Part shown: positions 13,924-19,700 of the stretch, in pieces | Numbering within the stretch: position 1 is the first letter of the stretch | Layout of the letters: every line of letters starts with the position of its first letter | DNA from: an uncultured Oscillospiraceae bacterium | GTDB taxonomy: Bacteria; Bacillota; Clostridia; Oscillospirales; Acutalibacteraceae | Assembly: GCA_900540295.1 (NCBI GenBank) | Contig: UQFM01000030.1 | Coordinates: 1 to 19,700, forward strand | Length of the DNA stretch: 19,700 nt | Direction: 5' to 3' | Made by a program: the position numbers and the translations under genes | Notes under the pieces: model-generated | The model's database searches: none | Seen by the model: only the letters and a program-made list of their open reading frames with translations | What the model was told of the DNA's origin: nothing

Positions 13924-14229
13924 ATGGAATCTGTTTTAAAGAGCTTATACCGAGTCGGTCTTTGCCCCTCAACGCGTGACCTTGCACACAGTGATACAGC
14001 CCACGCTTACTCAAAATTGCAGAAATCACAGCAAGAACTTACCGCACAGCTTGAACACGCCCTCAGCGGAAAGGATTTAGATACTTTTAAGGCTTTCTGC
14101 GAAATACAAATGCAAATTGAAGTTGAGGAACAAGAAGATTTATTTTTATATGCCTTTCGACTTGGTGCGCGCTTTGCACAGGAAATTTTCTCGCCGAGAT
14201 TGGATTGTATTGCAGAAGAAAACTTTTAA
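13924..14229 (+). CDS. DUF6809-like small protein
   Basis: A 101-residue acidic helical protein. The pattern ESVLKSLYRVGLCPSTRDL near the start, then YSKLQKSQQELTAQLEHAL, FKAFCEIQMQIEVEEQEDLF and FRLGARFAQEIF, resembles the DUF6809 family of Firmicutes elements and prophages; this is recognised by pattern only. The function is unknown. ATG 13924 is preferred because AAAGGA lies ten bases upstream; an ATG at 13915 abuts that site. It is divergent from and probably controlled by the XRE repressor at 13516-13812. No toxin motif or membrane segment is visible. A diverged repeat begins ten bases after its stop. Confidence 0.8.
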   Translation: MESVLKSLYRVGLCPSTRDLAHSDTAHAYSKLQKSQQELTAQLEHALSGKDLDTFKAFCEIQMQIEVEEQEDLFLYAFRLGARFAQEIFSPRLDCIAEENF

Positions 14230-14238
14230 GATTTTCTG

Positions 14239-14332
14239 TCATTCTGCACGAAGCGAAAAACCTCGCAAAGCACAAAGTGAATTTGATAAATGTGTAGGGA
14301 ACAACCTCTGTGTTGTTCCGCATAGTTTTATC
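14239..14332. repeat. Palindromic intergenic repeat, copy 2
   Basis: A diverged second copy of the repeat at 981-1076. It starts TCATTCTG and includes GTGTAGGGAACAACC, the hairpin GGAACAAC (14298-14305) with GTTGTTCC (14312-14319), and TTTTATC at the end. Loop bases differ (CTCTGT here) while the stem arms are kept. Confidence 0.75.
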
Positions 14333-14342
14333 GAATTTTAGC

Positions 14343-14444
14343 GGGCGAACACAGTTCGCCCCTACGGGTTGTGATTCACCGTTGTTTTTTTACAAAAATC
14401 CAACGTTGCTCGGGCGGATGAGGACATCCGCCCCTACGGGTTGT
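14343..14444. repeat. Two tandem hairpin repeat units
   Basis: Unit 1 is GGGCGAAC (14343-14350), loop ACA, GTTCGCCC (14354-14361). Unit 2 is GGGCGGATG (14412-14420), loop AGGA, CATCCGCCC (14425-14433). Each is followed by the same tail, ending CCCCTACGGGTTGT (to 14372 and to 14444), exactly 72 bp apart. The stem sequences differ between units but both stay paired. Unit 2 ends seven bases from the alkD stop codon and may stabilise or end that transcript. Confidence 0.8.
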
Positions 14445-14451
14445 ACTGATT

Positions 14452-15171
14452 TCATTCGCGCTTCAGGGTGCGCACGAACGCTTTCTCTTCTTTGGTCACG
14501 CGGTTGGATTCGGTAATTTTCTGAATGGCTTTGTTGTGCGTCGGTACGTCTAATGCGTTTGTCTTGAAAAAGGCAAGCGTTTTTTCTTTTTGCTTCACGA
14601 AACACACCTGCACACACCACGCCACCGCCATATGTACATAATAACAATCGCAAGTTACGTTTGACAGCACCGAAAAAATACGGTCTGTATATGCATCTGT
14701 GACCAAATGGTCCATCAAAAGAACGATTGCGGCGCGGCGTTCGTATTCCCCTGTTTTCGAGAGATAATCCAAGCAAAGGCGGTACAGCGTCTCTTCTTCG
14801 CCCCGCTTCGGTTTTAAAGCGGCGCAAAAGCTGTCGCACACCGCCCAATTGTCGATTTGCGGAATAAACGCATCTATCTGTTCCCGCTTTTCGCTAAGGG
14901 GCTTTTTCAAAAATGCAAGAACAAAACCTTTGATTAACAATTCCTCATAATAGGTATCCCCCGCAAGCGCCAGAAAGCCCGCCGCATCCCCTTTTGCAAT
15001 CTCTTTGGCAATGCGTTTGGTTTCTGGACTGCGCACGCCGAGAATTTCCGCACGAGAGGTTTTACAAAGCCGTTCGTGAAATGCTTTGTACTGCGGGTCG
15101 GCAAGATTTTTCAGTGTTTGCAAAAAATTTTTATATTCTGCGGCATTCCACACGGTATCGGCAAAAGACAT
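14452..15171 (-). CDS. AlkD-type DNA alkylation repair glycosylase
   Basis: A 239-residue HEAT-repeat protein of the DNA alkylation repair (AlkC/AlkD) family, which removes bulky or charged N3/N7-alkylpurines without base flipping. Compared with Bacillus cereus AlkD, the key residues are present: W109 and D113 in IDNWAVCDSF, R146 (R148 there) in YERRAAIVLLMDH, and W185 (W187 there) in MAVAWCVQVCF. YYEELLIKGFVLAFLKK is another typical HEAT helix. Its promoter has TTGACA (15232-15237) and TATAAT (15208-15213) with an 18-bp spacer. GGAG lies 11 bases before ATG. It is divergent from the beta-galactosidase gene. Confidence 0.92.
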   Translation of the reverse strand: MSFADTVWNAAEYKNFLQTLKNLADPQYKAFHERLCKTSRAEILGVRSPETKRIAKEIAKGDAAGFLALAGDTYYEELLIKGFVLAFLKKPLSEKREQIDAFIPQIDNWAVCDSFCAALKPKRGEEETLYRLCLDYLSKTGEYERRAAIVLLMDHLVTDAYTDRIFSVLSNVTCDCYYVHMAVAWCVQVCFVKQKEKTLAFFKTNALDVPTHNKAIQKITESNRVTKEEKAFVRTLKRE

Positions 15172-15207
15172 GTTCTGTGCATCTCCGTTTCTGTTTTTGA
15201 TTTTTCT

Positions 15208-15237
15208 ATTATAAGTTTTCTAAAAACAGATTGTCAA
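15208..15237 (-). promoter_or_regulatory. alkD-type gene promoter
   Basis: On the minus strand TTGACA (15237-15232) and TATAAT (15213-15208) are both perfect consensus, spaced by 18 bp. Confidence 0.8.
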
Positions 15238-15240
15238 GCT

Positions 15241-15268
15241 TTGTAAAATATGATACCATAGCTATATT
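15241..15268 (+). promoter_or_regulatory. Beta-galactosidase promoter (candidate)
   Basis: TTGTAA at 15241-15246 and TATATT at 15263-15268 are spaced by 16 bp. This is a weaker match than its divergent partner, which would fit an activated or repressed gene. No operator is obvious. Confidence 0.5.
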
Positions 15269-15302
15269 ATGATGAAAATCACTAAGGCAAGGAGAACAAA
15301 TT

Positions 15303-18300
15303 ATGCAGTACACCTTAAACCGCAGCAATTACCGTGATTTCCAAAAATTTGAAGAAGCCGTTTTGCCCGCACGCGCGTATTTTATTCCGTATACGGACAA
15401 AGCCGCACTGTCGGCAACAGACGCCTGCACCGAACGCTACGGAAGCGACCTTGTAAAAGTACTTTCGGGAGACGACTGGTCGTTTAAATACTATGATAAA
15501 ACCGCGCTTCTGCCGACGGAATTTGACACGGAGCAAGTACAGTTTGATACGGTTACAATACCTTCCACATGGCAGCGCACAGGCTACCGTCCGCCCGTAT
15601 ATCTCAATTCGAGATACGAATTTCATTTAATGCCGCCCGACCTGCCGAAGGAACTTTCTGTCGGCGTATACCGCAAAGCTTTCTCGGTTGAAAATACGGA
15701 AAAGCAGTATATTTTAAGCTTTTTGGGCGTAGCGCCGTGTATTGATGTATACGTAAACGGCACATATGTCGGGTACAGCGAGGGGTCGCACAACACAGCG
15801 GAGTTTGACATTACCGAGCGCGTACACGAGGGCGAAAACGAATTGCTGTGCGTAGTACACCGTTGGTGCACCGGCACATATTTAGAGTGCCAGGATATGT
15901 TCCGCGAAACGGGCATTTTCCGCGACGTTCTGCTTTACTGTTTAGATAAAACCACCGTAACGGATTTTGACGTGAAAACGAAGCCCGCCTCGAACGGTAC
16001 ATATGACTTAAAGCTTTCCGTTGCCGTTTCGGGCGACCTTGGCGGTTACACCGCAGAGGCAGCACTTTTCGACGGAGAAACAATTCTTGCCTCGGCGGAG
16101 CTGCCTGCCGCACCCGATACGGTATTCCAATTTAATGCGCTCGCCGTAAAAGAATGGAACGCCGAAATTCCGACGGTATACAATTTGTTCATCACGCTAA
16201 AAAAAGACGGCGAAGTAAAAGAAGTCATTCGGAATGTGACAGGCTTTAAAAACGTCCGTATTGACGGCGAAATTTTCAAATTCAACGGCGTACATATCAA
16301 AATGAAAGGCGTAAATCATCACGACAGCCACCCTGTAACGGGCTATGTGCTGTCCCCGTCGGATATTCTGCGTGATTTACAGCTGATGAAGCAGTTCAAT
16401 GTCAACACCATCCGCACCTCACACTATCCGCCCGACCCGATTCTGCTGACGCTTGCAGACCAAATGGGCTTTTACATTGTGGATGAAGCCGATATTGAAA
16501 CACACGGTACGGGGTCTGTCGGTCCGCACAAGCTTTACAAACCGAATCTCATCAGCCACAACCCGAAATGGGAAGCGCATTATCTTGACCGTGTAAAACG
16601 CATGTATTTGCGTGACCGCAACCATCCTTCCGTTACAATGTGGTCTCTCGGGAACGAGTCGGGCGGCTATCGCAATCAGGACAAGTGCAACGAGTATTTA
16701 AAATCGGTCTGCCCCGAAATTCCCGTGCATTACGAAGGCGCCATCCGCACGAACCGCGTGGCGTACGATGTGATTTCTGAAATGTATACAGACATTGACA
16801 GCATCACCAAATACCGCGACGGCACACGCGGTAAAAAATATATCGGCAAGCCGTTTTATCTTTGCGAATATGCCCACGCAATGGGCGTAGGTCCGGGCAG
16901 TTTAGAGGATTATTGGCAGTTGTTTTATTCCAGCGACAAGCTGATGGGCGGCTGTATTTGGGAATGGTGCGACCATGCCGTGCTCCATGCGCCCGACGAT
17001 AAAAAATACAAATATGAATACACCTACGGCGGCGACCACGGCGAGGAACTGCATGACGGTAACTTCTGTGTAGACGGTCTGTTCTATCCCGACCGCACGC
17101 CGCACACAGGCGCATGGGAAATGAAAGAGGTTTACCGCCCCTTGCGTGCACAGAAAATCGGTGCGCAAACCTATAAATTTACAAATACGAACCGTTTTCG
17201 CAATGCGGACTACATCACGGTACAGTGGGCGCTTCTTGAAAACGGCATAGAGACACAGAACGGCGAATTTGTTTTGGACATCCCGCCCTGCAAAGAAACC
17301 ACGGCGGAAATTACCGCCGTACCGAACGACGGTAAAAAAGACTGCCTGTTAAACCTCACCTATTTGGATACGGCAAGCAAAGAAGTGATTGCGCACGAGC
17401 AGTTCTCTATAAACGACGCACCGATGAAAGCCGAGATTCAAAAAGCGGAAAAACTGACGCTTTCCGAAGAGAACGGCAAATATAAAATTGCATCCCCTGT
17501 CTGCACCCTGTATTTTGACCGAAAAAGCGGTGCATTGGAAAGCTACTGTGTAAACGGCAAGGAACGGCTGAACACGAACCCCGCAGACGGCAAGCTCGGT
17601 TTTGTACCGAATATCTACCGCGCGGCGATTGACAATGATTCCTATGCATGGACGCCGAAGTGGAATCGCAAAAGACTGCCGAAGGTAAAACCTGTATTTG
17701 TCGGCATGGACGCAAAGGAATCGGGCGAACGCGTGCTTGTGAAATGCAGATATAAGCTGACCGCAGGCACGGGCACTTGGTACATCTGCGAGCTGTCCTA
17801 CGCGGTTTATGCGGACGGCACAGTGGAAGCGGAAGCCTCGCTTGACAAAAAGCTGTTCGGCAGCAGTGATTTACCGCGTTTCGGCGTAACAATCGAATTG
17901 CCGAAAGCCTTCTCCAATGTCGAATACTACGGACGCGGCGAAAAAGAAAACATGTGCGATTTCAACGCGCAGTCCCCCGTCGGGCTGTATCGAAATACCG
18001 TTGCGGGGATGCACGAAAACTACATCAAACCGCAGGATAACGGCAACCACGGCGGTACAAAGCGATTGGCTTTGACAGACGAAAACGGCGTCGGCGTACA
18101 GATTTTCGGCGCACCGAAATTCAGCTTCAGCGTGCATGACTACACGCAAAGTCTGTTGTGTGCGGCAAAGCACCGTGAGGATTTGCACGCGCAGAACACC
18201 ACGTTCCTGTCGGTAGACGGCTTTATGCGCGGTGCAGGCTCGAATGCCTGCGGACCCGATGCACTGGAGCAATACCGTTTCACCTTTAAGGATAAAATCG

Positions 18301-18344
18301 CTTTCCGCTTTGTCATGCAGGCTGTGGACGGTGAAGCGAAGTGA
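15303..18344 (+). CDS. lacZ: Glycoside hydrolase family 2 beta-galactosidase (LacZ type)
   Basis: A 1013-residue cytoplasmic enzyme (no signal peptide), the usual length for LacZ. In order: sugar-binding jelly roll (about 55-215, with IPSTWQ, GVYRKAF and VNGTYVGYSEGSH), immunoglobulin-like domain (about 218-315), TIM barrel (about 325-620), a second Ig-like domain, and the beta-galactosidase small-chain domain (about 740-1005, with YYGRGEKENMCDF). The acid/base is E452 in SLGNESG and the nucleophile is E522 in LCEYAHAMG. GVNHHDSHP and NTIRTSHYPPDP are family signatures. AAGGAG lies eight bases before ATG. No permease or other sugar gene adjoins it, so the natural substrate (lactose or plant/host galactosides) is open. 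Its stop overlaps the start of the GNAT gene. Confidence 0.95.
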   Translation: MQYTLNRSNYRDFQKFEEAVLPARAYFIPYTDKAALSATDACTERYGSDLVKVLSGDDWSFKYYDKTALLPTEFDTEQVQFDTVTIPSTWQRTGYRPPVYLNSRYEFHLMPPDLPKELSVGVYRKAFSVENTEKQYILSFLGVAPCIDVYVNGTYVGYSEGSHNTAEFDITERVHEGENELLCVVHRWCTGTYLECQDMFRETGIFRDVLLYCLDKTTVTDFDVKTKPASNGTYDLKLSVAVSGDLGGYTAEAALFDGETILASAELPAAPDTVFQFNALAVKEWNAEIPTVYNLFITLKKDGEVKEVIRNVTGFKNVRIDGEIFKFNGVHIKMKGVNHHDSHPVTGYVLSPSDILRDLQLMKQFNVNTIRTSHYPPDPILLTLADQMGFYIVDEADIETHGTGSVGPHKLYKPNLISHNPKWEAHYLDRVKRMYLRDRNHPSVTMWSLGNESGGYRNQDKCNEYLKSVCPEIPVHYEGAIRTNRVAYDVISEMYTDIDSITKYRDGTRGKKYIGKPFYLCEYAHAMGVGPGSLEDYWQLFYSSDKLMGGCIWEWCDHAVLHAPDDKKYKYEYTYGGDHGEELHDGNFCVDGLFYPDRTPHTGAWEMKEVYRPLRAQKIGAQTYKFTNTNRFRNADYITVQWALLENGIETQNGEFVLDIPPCKETTAEITAVPNDGKKDCLLNLTYLDTASKEVIAHEQFSINDAPMKAEIQKAEKLTLSEENGKYKIASPVCTLYFDRKSGALESYCVNGKERLNTNPADGKLGFVPNIYRAAIDNDSYAWTPKWNRKRLPKVKPVFVGMDAKESGERVLVKCRYKLTAGTGTWYICELSYAVYADGTVEAEASLDKKLFGSSDLPRFGVTIELPKAFSNVEYYGRGEKENMCDFNAQSPVGLYRNTVAGMHENYIKPQDNGNHGGTKRLALTDENGVGVQIFGAPKFSFSVHDYTQSLLCAAKHREDLHAQNTTFLSVDGFMRGAGSNACGPDALEQYRFTFKDKIAFRFVMQAVDGEAK

Positions 18345-18769
18345 TGCGCACGGTTTGGTATGAAAGCGGCGAAGACTACACGCCGTCACGCCAAGTTCGC
18401 GAAACGGTTTTTGTGGAAGAACAAGGCTACACCATGGAAGAAGAATTCGATGACTATGATGCCGTTTGTCCGCATTTGGTGTTATTTGAAAACGAAACTC
18501 CCGTTGCGACAGGCAGACTGATTCTGCTTTCGGACGGCACGGCAAAACTCGGGCGCATTGCGGTGTTAAAAAGCTACCGAGGACAGCATCTCGGCGCGGA
18601 GATTGTGGAAGCCCTGCTGAAAAAGGCAAGGACGCTCGGCGCTGTACGCGCCTATGTCAGCGCACAGTGCTATGCCATTCCGTTTTACAACAAATTCGGA
18701 TTCCGAGAATACGGCGAAGAATATCCCGACGGCAGGATTCCACATATGGATATGGAAATGATGCTGTAA
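18344..18769 (+). CDS. GNAT family N-acetyltransferase (ElaA-like)
   Basis: A 141-residue single-domain GNAT acetyltransferase. The early RQVRETVFVEEQG motif is typical of the ElaA-like branch. The acetyl-CoA site is LGRIAVLKSYRGQHLG, with the R-G-Q-H-L-G pyrophosphate loop. AQCYAIPFYNKFGF is the C-terminal strand-helix signature. The acceptor is unknown. ATG 18344 shares a base with the lacZ stop (TGATG), with GGTGAAG upstream; a GTG at 18341 is possible but less likely. The overlap means co-translation with the beta-galactosidase, although a functional link, such as sugar acetylation, is only speculation. Confidence 0.92.
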   Translation: MRTVWYESGEDYTPSRQVRETVFVEEQGYTMEEEFDDYDAVCPHLVLFENETPVATGRLILLSDGTAKLGRIAVLKSYRGQHLGAEIVEALLKKARTLGAVRAYVSAQCYAIPFYNKFGFREYGEEYPDGRIPHMDMEMML

Positions 18770-18778
18770 CAATAATCC

Positions 18779-18821
18779 GTCCCGCAGGAACAAAGACTTG
18801 TTCCTGCGGGACCTCGTTTTT
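18779..18821 (+). terminator. Strong terminator of the lacZ-GNAT transcript
   Basis: GTCCCGCAGGAACAA at 18779-18793 pairs perfectly over 15 bp with 18798-18812 around loop AGAC, followed by CTCGTTTTT. Confidence 0.9.
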
Positions 18822-18870
18822 CGAAACACCTGACAATATACTGTTCATCCTTACATACTGTATTAACGTA

Positions 18871-18904
18871 CTGTCCGCCCGCTTGCAGGCGGACAGTTAT
18901 TTTT
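18871..18904. terminator. Hairpin between convergent genes
   Basis: CTGTCCGCC at 18871-18879 pairs with GGCGGACAG at 18888-18896. On the plus strand TTATTTTT follows, giving a second terminator for the lacZ-GNAT transcript. The minus side lacks a good U-run. The right arm touches the stop codon (18897-18899) of the truncated AraC-like gene. Confidence 0.65.
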
Positions 18905-19556
18905 CCCGTTTCATTTCCCGAAAAGATTTGCCGTAGTATTTTTGCAAAAGCCGTTCGGTCTGGCGCTCGCACAGTCCGATTTTTTCGGAAAGGGCGCGCA
19001 GGGTAAGATTTTTTTCATCTAAAAACGCATTCTCAATCAGCCAGAAACGGCGGTCATTGAGATTTTCGGACGGCGTATCCGTATGTATATACGAAGTCGG
19101 CAAATACTGCCGCACAATATCCGTCAGCAATTTTGCAAGCAGTCCGCCTGCGGCGGTTTCGTAATCCAACGCTTTTCCTCTGTATTCCGCCAAAATCATA
19201 CAGGGAATTTCGGGCGGAAACGCACGGCAAAGCCAAAAATTCGTTTCACAGAAGGTATCGCCTACCGCATCGCGTTTCAGCACATCTTCTTTTTGCAGAT
19301 AGATAAAAATATCTTCCATCGGCGCGTACGGGTCGGAACGCTGTGCATGCAAAAGCTGCGGTCCCGTTACAAAAAAATCGCCTGCACGAAGCTTGTAAAC
19401 CACGGTATCTGTTTCCAATTCCCCGCACCCCGCCGTAATGTAATGCAGTTCATAGCTGTTTTTGGAATGTGCATGCGGTGCAATTTCGCCGTGCAATACA
19501 CCGCCGCCAATTGCCGAAGCCGAAAAACGCATACCGTGCCAAACAAAAGAAATCAT
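18897..19556 (-). CDS. AraC-like regulator, second HTH missing
   Basis: A 219-residue protein. The N-terminal part (about 1-100) is a cupin-type effector domain: EIAPHAHSKNSYELHYITAG, then YKLRAGDFFVTGPQLLHAQ. The C-terminal part (about 175-219) holds the first AraC HTH, LTLRALSEKIGLCERQTERLLQKYYGKSF, and then stops at REMKREK. Full AraC-type domains continue some 50 residues with a second HTH (IAxxxGFxDxxYFxxxFKK). Neither that sequence nor a frameshifted version occurs downstream, where a hairpin begins at once. It is either a truncated pseudogene-like copy or a single-HTH variant. The start has GGGGTGG three bases before ATG 19556. It is convergent with the GNAT gene. Confidence 0.82.
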   Translation of the reverse strand: MISFVWHGMRFSASAIGGGVLHGEIAPHAHSKNSYELHYITAGCGELETDTVVYKLRAGDFFVTGPQLLHAQRSDPYAPMEDIFIYLQKEDVLKRDAVGDTFCETNFWLCRAFPPEIPCMILAEYRGKALDYETAAGGLLAKLLTDIVRQYLPTSYIHTDTPSENLNDRRFWLIENAFLDEKNLTLRALSEKIGLCERQTERLLQKYYGKSFREMKREK

Positions 19557-19588
19557 AAGCCACCCCTTTTTGTCTGCTTTCTTAATAC

Positions 19589-19635
19589 ATTTTACCGAAA
19601 ACCCGACATTTCGTCAATAAAAATGTCGGGTTTTT
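19589..19635 (-). promoter_or_regulatory. AraC-like gene promoter embedded in a terminator-like hairpin
   Basis: Hairpin: AACCCGACATTT (19600-19611) pairs with AAATGTCGGGTT (19621-19632), with U-runs on both sides, a likely bidirectional terminator. Minus-strand promoter: TTGACG (19617-19612), 17 bp, TAAAAT (19594-19589). The -35 box lies in the hairpin loop and one arm forms most of the spacer. Bases 19636-19700 show no gene. Confidence 0.65.
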
Positions 19636-19700
19636 ATCTTTGCACTTCTGCTAAAATATAAGCATAACCATAGCAAACGCGTACGAACACGCCCAAAAGG

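Noticed and set aside
14239..14332. Insertion sequence remnant
   Set aside because: No transposase fragment and no target duplication visible; better described as a non-coding palindromic repeat.
14343..14444. Possible short CRISPR-like array
   Set aside because: Only two units, each a self-complementary hairpin, with no cas genes and no regular spacers.

Overview
The window looks like chromosomal DNA from an anaerobic gut-type Clostridia (Bacillota), probably Oscillospirales-like. The grounds are a Cys T-box leader on a cysE-cysS pair, a Firmicutes-type LexA box on recA, a CxxC zinc-ribbon L28, DUF975 and DUF6809-like proteins, AGGAGG-type ribosome sites, sigma-A promoters with 17-bp spacers, and short palindromic intergenic repeats of the kind common in gut Clostridia. 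No rRNA is present, so the assignment is inference. Bases 7-39 are a Nextera library adapter, so the true contig begins near base 40.

Layout. 1-1200: adapter, a tRNA-Val(GAC) with a strong promoter and terminator, a small XRE regulator, then a palindromic repeat. 1205-2044 (-): an uncharacterised two-part protein, more AT-rich than its neighbours. 2090-8906 (-): a sulfur/amino-acid cluster, in transcription order cysE, cysS, a DUF975 membrane protein, an ApgM-type phosphoglycerate mutase/homoserine kinase, metY (O-acetylhomoserine sulfhydrylase) and a membrane-anchored metallophosphoesterase. A complete tRNA-Cys-sensing T-box leader (8934-9231) precedes cysE. 9270-13016 (-): recA, recX, rimO and pgsA, the first three overlapping, driven by a promoter with a near-consensus LexA operator.

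13165-13469 (+): rpmB with its own promoter and terminator. 13516-14229: an AT-rich cassette of an XRE repressor divergent from a DUF6809-like protein; their back-to-back promoters share one -35 region and carry a two-fold symmetric 11-bp operator pair. 14239-14444: a diverged second copy of the repeat at 981 plus two tandem hairpin units. 14452-15171 (-): AlkD-type DNA glycosylase. 15303-18769 (+): GH2 beta-galactosidase overlapping a GNAT acetyltransferase. 18897-19556 (-): an AraC-like regulator lacking its second helix-turn-helix.

How the genes work together. CysE makes O-acetylserine and CysS charges tRNA-Cys; the T-box would raise expression of both when tRNA-Cys is uncharged, and it may also influence the downstream metY region. 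The ApgM-type protein and MetY are directly adjacent (TAAATG), which fits homoserine-derived sulfur amino-acid metabolism.

The least expected structure is a pair of matching elements (5838-5902 and 9874-9940). Each has a Shine-Dalgarno-like sequence with no start codon at normal distance, then a stem closed by CGATAC/GTATC, then the true start codon about 10-12 nt after the stem. They precede the ApgM-type gene and pgsA, two unrelated genes, and may bring a distant ribosome site next to the start codon.
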